DNA of 64,000 bases from Dehalobacter alkaniphilus (GTDB taxonomy: Bacteria > Bacillota > Desulfitobacteriia > Desulfitobacteriales > Syntrophobotulaceae): contig CP148031.1 in the NCBI GenBank assembly GCA_040500365.1, forward strand, positions 1,798,001 to 1,862,000, read 5' to 3'. Shown one piece after another: positions 1 through 8,216 of this stretch (position 1 is its first letter; every line of letters begins with the position of its first letter). Made by a program: the position numbers and the translations under genes. The notes below the pieces were generated by a model. That model ran no database searches. It saw only the letters and a program-made list of their open reading frames with translations, and had not been told where the DNA came from.

Positions 1-563
1 CTCATGTTTGTATCGATGGACTCGATGAACCCATCCTTTGGCCCGCGCACACCTGGTTCGGTATCAGACTCAACAATGGACCTATTTTCGCCGCCTCGTA
101 CCCCGGCAGCCAGGGCTGAAGACGAACCGTCAATGATCAGAACCGCATTGCCTGCAAACACTTTTCGTTCGACTTCATCCAGATTAGAAACCGTGCTGGT
201 TTCGGTAAGATTCAGCAGGCTGTCCTGAATGATCTGCAGCAGGTTTGCGTTGCCGCCCTTCGTCAATTGCTGCAGTTTGCGCGTCTCTTCCAACAGGGTT
301 TTCAGTATAGAATCACTGATCACTTGATTGTCCGTGATGGTTGTGGCATAGACAATGAAAGCCCTTACCGGTTCTTCCAAATTAATTTGAAATGGATGGA
401 ACTGGACATCCGCACAATTGGCAAAAAGCTGTTGCAGTTTTTTTATGTTATCCTCATAATTTCTGGACAACGGCTGTTTTTTGGGAGGCTCCGGAGCAGA
501 GGTGGGTTCAGGTGCTTTATTTGTCCAGCTTTTTAAGGTTTTTGTCAGTCGATTGATAAACAT
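1..563 (-). CDS. Spore germination protein, GerA family (5' part only)
   Basis: This is the N-terminal ~187 residues of a GerA/GerKA-type germinant-receptor A subunit, cut by the window edge. The reverse strand opens at ATG 563-561 with MFINRLTKTLKSW and continues to VRGPKDGFIESIDTN, the conserved end of the soluble N-terminal domain before the membrane part of GerA proteins. A GGATGAGG-like ribosome site lies about 10 nt upstream. GerA-family A subunits sit in the spore inner membrane and sense germinants together with B and C subunits. It follows the GerC-type gene on the same strand and has its own sigma-G-like promoter at 599-629. The germinant is unknown. The B subunit is not visible and may lie beyond base 1. 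Confidence 0.9.
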   Translation of the reverse strand, partial: MFINRLTKTLKSWTNKAPEPTSAPEPPKKQPLSRNYEDNIKKLQQLFANCADVQFHPFQINLEEPVRAFIVYATTITDNQVISDSILKTLLEETRKLQQLTKGGNANLLQIIQDSLLNLTETSTVSNLDEVERKVFAGNAVLIIDGSSSALAAGVRGGENRSIVESDTEPGVRGPKDGFIESIDTNM

Positions 564-598
564 CTTTTGTTGGCCTCATCCTATCTAACGATATAGCG

Positions 599-629
599 TA
601 TTATTTACCAGTTAAGGAAAATTTATGAA
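599..629 (-). promoter_or_regulatory. Putative sigma-G-type promoter of the gerA-like gene
   Basis: On the minus strand, TTCATAA (629-623) and AATAATA (605-599) are separated by exactly 17 nt. The -10 part is one base from the forespore sigma-G -10 CATAATA. The same two blocks with the same spacing occur upstream of the gerC-like gene (1923-1953). The -35 match is loose, so the sigma factor is an inference. Confidence 0.5.
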
Positions 630-646
630 CACCTCTAAAAGGAATT

Positions 647-1879
647 TTATTCATTCGGAGGATTCACTTCTAATTTTTCTTTCAATCTGCCGGTGCTAAT
701 GATCTTTGCTTTCACATTAATTTCAACACTAGCCTTTACAAAAGCTTCCCGCCATTCCGATCCCAAAGCATGAAATGTTTTGGGATCTTTGTGATGCAGC
801 TTTTCGGAGAAACCCAAAAAATCAGCCTTGTAGGTTTTGGCCTGGTTAACTGTTGCAGTGGCTATTTTTTTTAGTTTTTCACTAATGACAGGTTCTAATT
901 GCTCAATATCCTCTTTGGTCAGTCTTAAACCGTTATTTTCATCAATTTCTCCTTTTGTCTGAATTGTAACCTGGTAAGATATCTCTCCGTTGGTGACGAC
1001 TGGTTTTACTTTATACGTTGAACTGCTTAGAAAATAGTTAAACATGGTTCCGTCCTTCTGAACGGGGATGGAAATCGGGCCTTTGCTGATTTTTTGCGTC
1101 AGCAGCAGAAAACCAAGGGTTTGTTCCTCATCAAGCCAGCCCACCAAATGGCCAGCCTGAAAAACACCCAGGCCTTCGATAATGCTTGCCTCAGTTTTGG
1201 GATTAGCTTCGGATTCTTTGTTATCCGATTCCAAGGGCATAATCTTAATTTGTGGTAAAACGGCATCGCGGTCAGTGCTTGTCAGCCAGGATACAAATTT
1301 ATAGAAATACATACCATAAGATTTGCCGGTGTTTGTGGCTTTTAAATCGATAAACTGGGACGTTTCCTCAGAAAACAACTGGTTCATCGTGCCTCCCGTC
1401 TTAAGTATTTCCTTGGCTTCACCTTTGGCCACCAAAATGATATCGCGTGGCCGGGTCTGCGGGAAGCGGGCATAATGTTCAATAATCTCAGGTGCCTTTT
1501 CTTTGGCAGCCTCCTCCCCAAGAATAAAGCCTGTAGCGTAACCATAAAAAGGGACAGTTGATAATTTTGCGGAATAATTTCTAATTGCATCTTGCATTGT
1601 TGATCCCTGACCGGTAAAAAGCTGTTCCGTATTGACTTTCGGACTTGACTCTTTTCCTTGATTCTGTCCCTGACTGCCTTGTGTTCCCAGGACTAGCGTA
1701 GCCGCAGTCCAAACATCCTGACCGTTGATTTGGGTATAGTCAAAGCTGCTTAGCGTGACAAAAGCTAGCGTTTCGACTTCCTTATTGCTCCAGCATCCTG
1801 AACAGAATAATAAAAGTGAGAGCAAAACGCTGAAGGTCCCTATGTATTTAAAACGGAGTTTTTTCAGTAGTTTATTCAA
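647..1879 (-). CDS. Spore germination lipoprotein, Ger(x)C family
   Basis: This 410-residue protein is a GerAC/GerKC-type germinant-receptor C subunit. It starts with a lipoprotein signal peptide (LLLFCSGCWSNKEV, lipobox Cys near residue 29), followed by the Ger(x)C motif WSNKEVETLAF and a long mixed domain of normal family length. The start is a TTG (1879-1877) preceded by GTGAGG. C subunits are lipid-anchored at the outer face of the spore inner membrane and are needed for germinant response with A and B. Here C is transcribed before A, whereas the classical order is A-B-C. A sigma-G-like promoter lies at 1923-1953. Confidence 0.92.
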   Translation of the reverse strand: MNKLLKKLRFKYIGTFSVLLSLLLFCSGCWSNKEVETLAFVTLSSFDYTQINGQDVWTAATLVLGTQGSQGQNQGKESSPKVNTEQLFTGQGSTMQDAIRNYSAKLSTVPFYGYATGFILGEEAAKEKAPEIIEHYARFPQTRPRDIILVAKGEAKEILKTGGTMNQLFSEETSQFIDLKATNTGKSYGMYFYKFVSWLTSTDRDAVLPQIKIMPLESDNKESEANPKTEASIIEGLGVFQAGHLVGWLDEEQTLGFLLLTQKISKGPISIPVQKDGTMFNYFLSSSTYKVKPVVTNGEISYQVTIQTKGEIDENNGLRLTKEDIEQLEPVISEKLKKIATATVNQAKTYKADFLGFSEKLHHKDPKTFHALGSEWREAFVKASVEINVKAKIISTGRLKEKLEVNPPNE

Positions 1880-1922
1880 TGGTAGCGCCTCACTTTTTTC
1901 TTCTTGATGAACGTTATAAGTC

Positions 1923-1953
1923 TATTATTTTCCGGTGCAAGATACTTTATGAA
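1923..1953 (-). promoter_or_regulatory. Putative sigma-G-type promoter of the gerC-like gene
   Basis: On the minus strand TTCATAA (1953-1947), 17 nt, then AATAATA (1929-1923). It is identical in both boxes and in spacing to the motif upstream of the gerA-like gene. The shared architecture supports forespore-specific expression, but the assignment is by consensus only. Confidence 0.5.
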
Positions 1954-1967
1954 CTTTTCTAAAGAGC

Positions 1968-1996
1968 TTGACAAGTTATTGGGTCAATCCTATAAT
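1968..1996 (+). promoter_or_regulatory. Consensus sigma-70/A promoter of the tetR-hyf operon
   Basis: TTGACA at 1968-1973 and TATAAT at 1991-1996 are separated by 17 nt, a perfect consensus promoter. The expected start of transcription falls at about 2003, at the left edge of the palindrome at 2006-2023. A repressor bound there would therefore block initiation. Confidence 0.85.
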
Positions 1997-2005
1997 TTAT
2001 TAAGG

Positions 2006-2023
2006 CTACCTAACGTTAGGTAG
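2006..2023. promoter_or_regulatory. 18-bp perfect palindrome, probable TetR operator
   Basis: CTACCTAACGTTAGGTAG is identical to its reverse complement. It lies immediately downstream of the consensus promoter and 28 nt before the TetR-family gene. This geometry is typical of an autoregulatory operator; binding itself is inferred. Confidence 0.75.
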
Positions 2024-2051
2024 GCATTTTGTTTTTTGGAGGAACACTGCT

Positions 2052-2609
2052 GTGGAAACGAAGCAAAAGCTGATGGACTCGGCTTTCAGATTGTTTGCAG
2101 ACAAAGGGACAGAGTTTTCCCTAACCGAAGTTGCCAGTGAAGTTGGCATCCAAAAAGCATCGATCTATGCCCACTTTTCCAGTAAAGAAGATTTATTGTA
2201 TGCGGTCATCAATCGGGAAATTAACCAGTACTTCTTGGAAATCAACGCGCATTGTGATGATCTGAAAAGCATGTTCGTTATGATCCTCGATTACTATGAC
2301 AAGTCGCTGACCAAACTGTATTTCTGGAAGAGGCTGTTGCTTTTTCCACCCAAAGCTTTCGCTGAAACGCTGATCGCAAAAATCCACTGCTTATCAGAAG
2401 AGCGGTTTCAAATGGTTAAAGGTATTATTCAAGCCAATATGGATAAAGGGATTATCCGGTGCCAGGATCCCGAATCCGTGGCAATATCCTATACGGCCAT
2501 GACTCACGGGCTGCTGTCAAGCATCCTCATTTATCAGCCTGAAGATGTGACTGTCCATTTTGAGGAGATTTGGGAGAATTTCTGGCGGGGGATCTGTTCA
2601 AATGGTTAA
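2052..2609 (+). CDS. TetR/AcrR family transcriptional regulator
   Basis: The protein has 185 residues, the usual TetR size. An N-terminal helix-turn-helix (LTEVASEVGIQKASIYAHF, about residues 24-43) is followed by SSKEDLLYAV, the standard start of helix 4. The C-terminal helical domain would bind an unknown ligand. The start is a GTG with TTGGAGGA upstream. It is the first gene of the operon: its stop at 2607-2609 lies 33 nt before the start chosen for the first membrane subunit. It probably represses its own promoter through the palindrome at 2006-2023 and so controls the whole Hyf-like complex. The inducing signal cannot be read from the sequence. Confidence 0.92.
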   Translation: METKQKLMDSAFRLFADKGTEFSLTEVASEVGIQKASIYAHFSSKEDLLYAVINREINQYFLEINAHCDDLKSMFVMILDYYDKSLTKLYFWKRLLLFPPKAFAETLIAKIHCLSEERFQMVKGIIQANMDKGIIRCQDPESVAISYTAMTHGLLSSILIYQPEDVTVHFEEIWENFWRGICSNG

Positions 2610-2642
2610 ATGTTGATTTCACATATGGAGGACGAATGTCTC

Positions 2643-4694
2643 ATGGAGCTTTTACTGCATCATTTATATCTAGTCTCGATATTTGGCTATCTGCTCGGAG
2701 CTGTCATTTCCCTCGGATATCTCTTTGTTCAAAAACAAAATACCGGCAATATGATTGTCAATGCGATCTGTGTTGTGGCATCTGTGGCCGCAGCGGCAGC
2801 TTCAATCGGGAAAATCTTCACAGAAGTCGAGACACTGAGCATTTTTTCACTGCAATCCGCGATTCCGTTCATTACCCTGGAGATCAGTATTGACAATCTT
2901 TCTGCTTTCTTTGTGCTGGCACTGTCGATCCTGGTCTTTTGTGTTTCGATCTACTCGATTGGCTATATATCCCATTACAACGGGAAAAGGAACATCGGCC
3001 TGTTTAACTTTCTATATGTAATGTTTATCATTTCGATGTTTTTTGTACTAACCTCGGCCAATGCCGTATTTTTCTATATCTCCTGGGAAGCAATGTCTTT
3101 GCTGTCTTATTTCCTGGTAGTATTTGAATCGGAAAAAGAAGAAAATCAGCAAGCCGGAACGTTATATATTGTAATGACCCATCTGGCAACTGCTTGTCTT
3201 TTAATTGGATTCATGATCATTTATCACTATACACATTCCTTCGATCTGACGATAGCTCAAAATGGCGCAGCAATCCCCGAAATGGCCAGAAACATTGCCT
3301 TCATCTTATTTTTGGTTGGCTTTGGCACAAAAGCAGGCGTTATCCCGCTGCATATCTGGCTGCCTTACGCTCACCCGGCTGCCCCGAGCAATGTCTCGGC
3401 GCTGATGTCGGGAATCATGATCAAGACGGCCATCTACGGACTGATCCGTTTTGTGCTTTGCTATTTAGGCGTGCAGAATACCTGGTGGGGAATTGTCATT
3501 CTTGTTCTGGGCATGCTGTCAGCTGTACTTGGGGTTGCCTATGCTTTGATGGAACATAATATTAAAAGACTGCTGGCCTTTCATAGCGTAGAAAATATCG
3601 GGATTATCCTGATTGGCTTAGGGGTCTCGTATATCGCCTTTGCCCAGAACCATTTGCTCATCGGCGGCCTGGCCTTATCAGCAGCGCTGCTGCATACGTT
3701 CAACCATACTCTGTTTAAAGGGGGTCTGTTTCTCGGAGCCGGAGCAATTCAATATGCCGTACATACTAAAGACATCGAAAAACTTGGCGGGCTTCTGAAA
3801 AAGATGCCCGTTACCGGTTTCATGATCCTGTGCTTTTCTTTGGCCATATCGGCAATTGTACCGTTTAATGGCTTTATCAGTGAATGGCTGACATATCAGT
3901 CCTTATTTGCCAATATACTGCCCGGACAGTTCGGCCTAAACTTCTTTTCGGCTGTCGCCGTGGCAGCATTGGCTTTGACCGGAGCGTTGGCTGCAGCCTG
4001 TTTTGTGAAGCTGTTCGGGATATCCTTTCTAGGCCTTCCGCGAAGCGAACAAGCCGCGAATGCGCAGGAAGTTCCCAAAACCATGAATATCGGTATGGGC
4101 ATTCTTGCGTTGATCTGTCTCGGGATCGGACTTTTTCCGTTAACGATCTTAAAGCTCTTGGATCCGGTCGTTGGCAGTCTCGGCGGCGGCTCAGTCTTCA
4201 GTCAGCTTCAGGGAGGCTTTATGCTGGTTTATTATCCGCTGACGGTTTCCCCGGGCATTATATCTCCGGTGGCCCTGGTCCTGGCTTTGGCCGGAATCAT
4301 CCTGTTTACGCTTCTGGTCATCCGGATCGTTGGCGGTAAATATATCGAACAAAAATACGGAACGTGGGACTGCGGCTTTGAAGCGCTGAATGCACGCATG
4401 CAGTACAGCGCGACAGGTTTTTCCAAACCGATCAAGATTGTTTTCAGGATCCTGTTCAGACCAACCAGGAAAATTACGACAGAGGGAGACTCCTTCTATT
4501 ATCCGGAGTCGATCGAATATGCGACGACGGTCGCCTCGATATTTGAAGATTACCTCTATCATCCTGTCATCAAAAGACTTCAGAAATTTTCCCAAAGAAC
4601 AAAGTATAAAATTCAAACCGGCAGCATCCATAGTTATTTGATCTATATATTTGCGGCGGTTCTCTTACTGATGCTCTATAACCGTTTGGCTTAA
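2643..4694 (+). CDS. Hydrogenase-4 subunit B-like antiporter subunit (HyfB/EhrA type)
   Basis: This 683-residue polytopic membrane protein belongs to the ND5/NuoL/MrpA antiporter-like family. It contains the conserved GTKAGVIPLHIWLPYAHPAAP loop region and more than a dozen hydrophobic segments. The C-terminal extension with KYGTWDCGFE resembles HyfB/HycC proteins. In Hyf, Hyc and Ehr complexes this subunit is thought to move H+ or Na+ across the membrane. I chose ATG 2643 because GGAGG (2627-2631) precedes it by 11 nt; an in-frame ATG at 2610 overlaps the tetR stop but has a poor ribosome site. It is followed by three further membrane subunits in the same order as hyfBCEF. Confidence 0.93.
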   Translation: MELLLHHLYLVSIFGYLLGAVISLGYLFVQKQNTGNMIVNAICVVASVAAAAASIGKIFTEVETLSIFSLQSAIPFITLEISIDNLSAFFVLALSILVFCVSIYSIGYISHYNGKRNIGLFNFLYVMFIISMFFVLTSANAVFFYISWEAMSLLSYFLVVFESEKEENQQAGTLYIVMTHLATACLLIGFMIIYHYTHSFDLTIAQNGAAIPEMARNIAFILFLVGFGTKAGVIPLHIWLPYAHPAAPSNVSALMSGIMIKTAIYGLIRFVLCYLGVQNTWWGIVILVLGMLSAVLGVAYALMEHNIKRLLAFHSVENIGIILIGLGVSYIAFAQNHLLIGGLALSAALLHTFNHTLFKGGLFLGAGAIQYAVHTKDIEKLGGLLKKMPVTGFMILCFSLAISAIVPFNGFISEWLTYQSLFANILPGQFGLNFFSAVAVAALALTGALAAACFVKLFGISFLGLPRSEQAANAQEVPKTMNIGMGILALICLGIGLFPLTILKLLDPVVGSLGGGSVFSQLQGGFMLVYYPLTVSPGIISPVALVLALAGIILFTLLVIRIVGGKYIEQKYGTWDCGFEALNARMQYSATGFSKPIKIVFRILFRPTRKITTEGDSFYYPESIEYATTVASIFEDYLYHPVIKRLQKFSQRTKYKIQTGSIHSYLIYIFAAVLLLMLYNRLA

Positions 4695-4773
4695 ACAATT
4701 TGACTGAGGGATTGGCATTCGAGGCAGAAGTTTAATGAAAGACTGTACACCGGGAAGGATAGGAAATGAAGCA

Positions 4774-5730
4774 ATGAACAGCATCGCCTATATAATCATT
4801 CAACTGATTGTGATTCTTTTGGCTGCACCGCTTGTGGGCGGCCTGATCAAAAAGGTCAAGGCTTTGACCCAAAAGCGCAAAGGTGCGCCTGTCTTGCAGA
4901 TGTATTTTGATCTTTATAAACTGCTGCAAAAGACCTCTGTCGTTTCAGAGGTATCTTCGTGGATTTACAAGGCAGCTCCGTATATCGTTTTTGCGACAGC
5001 TCTGACTGCCGCGCTACTGGTTCCTGTGTCAACCAAGATTGTACCGGTTCTGATTCCGGGTGATTTTATTATGCTCGTTTCCATCCTGGCACTCGGCAGG
5101 TTTTTTATGATGGCTGCAGCCCTGGATACGGGGAGTACCTTCGGCGGGATGGGAAGCAGCAGGGAGGCCATGATTTCTTCACTGATTGAACCATCCATCC
5201 TTGTAACCCTGTTTACGGTAGGCCTCCTTTCCGGGTCCACTTCACTGCCTCGCATTATGCAGACCGTACAGGTTACAGGGTTTCCTTTGGCTCATCCGGT
5301 TTATATGATGGTGGGGTTGGCGCTGCTGATCATTATCATTGCAGAGACATCCAGGATCCCGGTCGATGATCCGTCCACCCATCTGGAATTAACGATGGTG
5401 CATGAAGCGATGATCCTGGAGTATTCAGGCCGGCACCTAGCTTTGTTGGAATACGGCGCAGCAGTGAAACAGTTGGTTTTTATAACACTTTTTGTGAATT
5501 TATTCATTCCGCATGACCAGCTGATTCCGTTTATGGGCTTCGGCGCTGTTATTTTGTCACTTCTGCTTTATTTGCTCAAAGTGGTCCTTATGGCGGTGGT
5601 CATCGCATTGATTGAAGTCAATACCGTTAAGTTTAAGCTTTTCAGCATCCCGAATCTGGCTGCCTTATCTTTTATTCTCGCTTTTCTGGGAATTTTGCAA
5701 TTCTTTATCCTGGGAGGTTATCATGTCTGA
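4774..5730 (+). CDS. Hydrogenase-4 subunit C-like membrane subunit (HyfC/EhrB, NuoH family)
   Basis: This 318-residue protein belongs to the NuoH/HycD/HyfC family, which anchors the peripheral arm to the membrane arm of complex I-like enzymes. Family blocks are visible: LTQKRKGAPVLQMYFDLYKL near the N-terminus, GGMGSSREAM in the middle, and ETSRIPVDDPSTHLEL then MVHEAMILEYSG, with acidic and basic loop residues. The start at ATG 4774 gives the usual family N-terminus and has AAGGATAGG upstream; an in-frame ATG at 4735 would add 13 atypical residues. The 3' end overlaps the next gene by 8 nt, which suggests translational coupling. Confidence 0.93.
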   Translation: MNSIAYIIIQLIVILLAAPLVGGLIKKVKALTQKRKGAPVLQMYFDLYKLLQKTSVVSEVSSWIYKAAPYIVFATALTAALLVPVSTKIVPVLIPGDFIMLVSILALGRFFMMAAALDTGSTFGGMGSSREAMISSLIEPSILVTLFTVGLLSGSTSLPRIMQTVQVTGFPLAHPVYMMVGLALLIIIIAETSRIPVDDPSTHLELTMVHEAMILEYSGRHLALLEYGAAVKQLVFITLFVNLFIPHDQLIPFMGFGAVILSLLLYLLKVVLMAVVIALIEVNTVKFKLFSIPNLAALSFILAFLGILQFFILGGYHV

Positions 5731-6382
5731 AAATCTTTTGGAAACCTTGTCTGTGCTGATTTTACTTTCTTCTTTTGTGCTTATGGCCAATAAACGAATC
5801 AGCTCCTATATCAAGTCTTTCCGGATTCAGTCCATGCTGATTGCTCTGGCTGCCGGGGTCATGGGAGTCAGAAGCCTGTTGGACGAAGGACGCTGGGATA
5901 TTTTGATTATCTGTATCCTGATTGTTGTTCTGAAAGTCATCTACATTCCGGGTCTTCTGAACAGGACATATGCCTCTGTAAGGTACAAAGTTGAAAAAGA
6001 CTTTATCCTGAATATTCCGATCCTGGTTTTGGTCTGCTGCGGACTGGTTATTTTTTCTTATTTCACGCTGGTAACGATTGACGGCAGCAGCCAGGGGATG
6101 TCCAATATGCAGCTCGTCAACTCGGTTTCCGTGATCTGGATCGGCCTTTTCTTTATGATCAGCCGTAAAAAAGCGCTTGGACAAATCATTGGCTTTCTGG
6201 TCATCGAAAACGGTCTGTATATCACGGCCATGCTCGCAACGCAGGGAATGCCTTTCATTGTGGACCTTGGGATATTCATTGACCTGGTGACCTTCGTTCT
6301 GATCATGGGTATGCTGACGTTTCGAATTAATGACCAATTTGACTCCATTGATACGGATCAACTCAATAATCTGAAAGGATAA
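5723..6382 (+). CDS. Hydrogenase-4 subunit E-like membrane subunit (HyfE/EhrC, NuoK-like)
   Basis: This is a 219-residue hydrophobic protein beginning MSENLLETLSVLILL, with six or seven predicted membrane spans. It is of HyfE type, whose C-terminal half is related to the NuoK/MrpC subunit (segment GFLVIENGLYITAML with the buried Glu). The ATG at 5723 follows GGGAGG with 6-7 nt spacing and overlaps the end of the HyfC-like gene. Longer in-frame starts run back into that gene and are unlikely. The role is structural and ion-conducting in the membrane arm. Confidence 0.92.
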   Translation: MSENLLETLSVLILLSSFVLMANKRISSYIKSFRIQSMLIALAAGVMGVRSLLDEGRWDILIICILIVVLKVIYIPGLLNRTYASVRYKVEKDFILNIPILVLVCCGLVIFSYFTLVTIDGSSQGMSNMQLVNSVSVIWIGLFFMISRKKALGQIIGFLVIENGLYITAMLATQGMPFIVDLGIFIDLVTFVLIMGMLTFRINDQFDSIDTDQLNNLKG

Positions 6383-6393
6383 GATACAACGAT

Positions 6394-7881
6394 ATGGGCT
6401 TTTTACTTCTGGTCATTCCAATCATTGCCTTACTGCTGCTCTTTATACTTAAACCTAAGCGGCTGCAGCACCTCGTCAATGTCTCATCAGCCGTGCTGCT
6501 GCTGATCATTGCAGCCATTCTGACCCATAGAGTCATACGATATGGAGCGATTGCCTATTCTTCGCTGGGCGGATTTTTTTATCTCGATGCTCTGAGCATG
6601 ATGATTCTGGATATTGTCCTGACGATAGGTTTGATGGCGGCCATCTTTTCGATCGGTTATCTTGAGGAAGAAGTCAGACAGGGTAAGCTGCCGGTCAAAA
6701 AAATTCGGCTGTACTATATGCTGATGGTGACTTTTATTTTTACGATGGTACTGGCGCTGACAGTCAAAAACATGGGTCTGATGTGGATTGCGATCGAAGC
6801 GACAACGCTGGCCTCAGCCTTTTTGGTCGGCTTTTATAACAATCGCTATGCGCTTGAAGCGGCGTGGAAGTATGTAATTATCTGTTCTGTCGGCATTGCG
6901 GTTGCCCTGCTGGGTATCATTTTGCTGCACCTTTCTTCGGCCGGAATTTTGGAAAGTGGCTCATTTTTGGACTGGACGGCGCTGTATACCAACGCGGCAT
7001 CCTTAAAAAGTTCCGTCCTGCGCCTGGCGTTTATCTTTATTTTGGTCGGATTCGGGACGAAAGCCGGTCTTGCTCCGATGCATACCTGGCTGCCTGATGC
7101 GCACAGTCAGGCTCCATCACCGATCAGTGCTATGCTGTCCGGTGTTCTTCTGAACAGTGCGATGTATGGAATTATCCGGACGACGGCCATTGTGAATCAC
7201 AATCAGGGCAGCAGCAGCTTTACCGGGCGGCTCCTCATCGGTATCGGGATTTTATCGATTGCCACCGCAGCGGTATTCATTCTGACGCAGAAGGATTATA
7301 AGCGGCTTCTGGCTTATTCCAGTATTGAACATATGGGAATTATCGCTGTTGCGATCGGGATCTTTACACCGTTGTCCGTTTTTGGCGGGTTGCTGCATAT
7401 GATCAATCACTCACTGACCAAATCCATGCTGTTTTTATCTGCCGGCAATATCATGCAGAAATATGACACCAAACAGATTTTCAAGATCAAAGGGATTCTG
7501 AAGACGTTGCCTGTTTCGGGAACGGTCTTTCTGCTCGGTTTGTTTGCAATTGCCGGAACACCGCCCTTCAGTGTATTTGCGAGTGAGTTCAGCATTATCG
7601 CCGCAATCTTCAACCAGTCCAGTCTTTGGGTCGGAATTGTGTTCATTCTGCTACTGGCGATTGTTTTTGCCGGCATAGCTGTGACGCTTTTTAAAATGTT
7701 TTATGGTAAGCCGGATAGTATAGAGGCTGCTGATCCCAGGACAGGAGAAATCAACATCCCCGGGACCATCTGCCTGGCTGTTCTGTTGGTGGCCGTTACA
7801 GCCGGTGGGATCTATCTGCCGGAAAGTGTCCGGGAGCTGATTATTCAGGCTCAGGGCATTATCCTAGGTACAATCCAATAA
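6394..7881 (+). CDS. Hydrogenase-4 subunit F-like antiporter subunit (HyfF/EhrD)
   Basis: This 495-residue protein is a second antiporter-like (NuoN/NuoM/HyfF) subunit. Markers are EATTLASAFLVGFYNN with the membrane Glu, the lysine-containing GFGTKAGLAPMHTWLPDAHS, and LAYSSIEHMGI. It has about 14 membrane segments. It starts 11 nt after the HyfE-like stop, with AAAGGATAAG upstream. The HyfB- and HyfF-like subunits together suggest at least two putative ion channels. The gene is followed by a MITE-like insertion before the large-subunit gene. Confidence 0.93.
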   Translation: MGFLLLVIPIIALLLLFILKPKRLQHLVNVSSAVLLLIIAAILTHRVIRYGAIAYSSLGGFFYLDALSMMILDIVLTIGLMAAIFSIGYLEEEVRQGKLPVKKIRLYYMLMVTFIFTMVLALTVKNMGLMWIAIEATTLASAFLVGFYNNRYALEAAWKYVIICSVGIAVALLGIILLHLSSAGILESGSFLDWTALYTNAASLKSSVLRLAFIFILVGFGTKAGLAPMHTWLPDAHSQAPSPISAMLSGVLLNSAMYGIIRTTAIVNHNQGSSSFTGRLLIGIGILSIATAAVFILTQKDYKRLLAYSSIEHMGIIAVAIGIFTPLSVFGGLLHMINHSLTKSMLFLSAGNIMQKYDTKQIFKIKGILKTLPVSGTVFLLGLFAIAGTPPFSVFASEFSIIAAIFNQSSLWVGIVFILLLAIVFAGIAVTLFKMFYGKPDSIEAADPRTGEINIPGTICLAVLLVAVTAGGIYLPESVRELIIQAQGIILGTIQ

Positions 7882-7884
7882 AGG

Positions 7885-7941
7885 GATTCGTAAATCCTGT
7901 TAAAACAAAATGGTTTAAAGACAGCAACATATTTACGAATC
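7885..7941. repeat. Inverted repeat GATTCGTAAAT / ATTTACGAATC
   Basis: Perfect 11-bp arms (7885-7895 and 7931-7941) are separated by 35 bp, just after the HyfF-like stop. There is no T-tract, so it is not a standard terminator. It borders the MITE-like element that begins at about 7949. Its function is unknown. Confidence 0.5.
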
Positions 7942-7948
7942 GATCTGT

Positions 7949-8181
7949 TAGTACAAGTTCCTGTAATAAATACTCAAATATATGATTATGATTGCGTTAA
8001 ACTCCCGGGTTGACCTGTGCACCACAATTCCGCTTTCGGCTGTTGCGCCATCCGTGGCGCAAAAAGCCGCGCTCCGCCTCCATGCTCCGCTTAACGCTGA
8101 AATTGTGATCCCCAGACCTCATTTAGGGTAATCAAGCTTGGATGAATTATTTGAGCAGGGAATTTGAGAACGTTGTACTAG
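7949..8181. mobile_element. MITE-like hairpin element, copy A
   Basis: A ~233-bp non-coding element lies between the HyfF-like and HyfG-like genes. Its ends are inverted: TTAGTACAAG on the left and CTTGTACTA-like (read TTGTACTAG) on the right. The core has the stem TTGCGCCA (8043-8050) / TGGCGCAA (8055-8062), followed by CCGCGCTCCGCCTCCATGCT. The core and right end recur at 29944-30119, and the core alone recurs at 9842-9948 and, inverted, at 10067-10174. It has no transposase, so it would need one in trans if it is mobile. It fills most of the 335-bp gap 7882-8216. Confidence 0.7.
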
Positions 8182-8216
8182 TCAATGAAATATTGCTGAA
8201 AATAGAGGTAGAGATG

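Noticed and set aside
5762..6361. 199-codon frame on the opposite strand of the HyfE-like gene
   Set aside because: It is the antisense shadow of a clear membrane-protein gene and has a composition typical of such shadows (many His, Gln, Asn, Asp).
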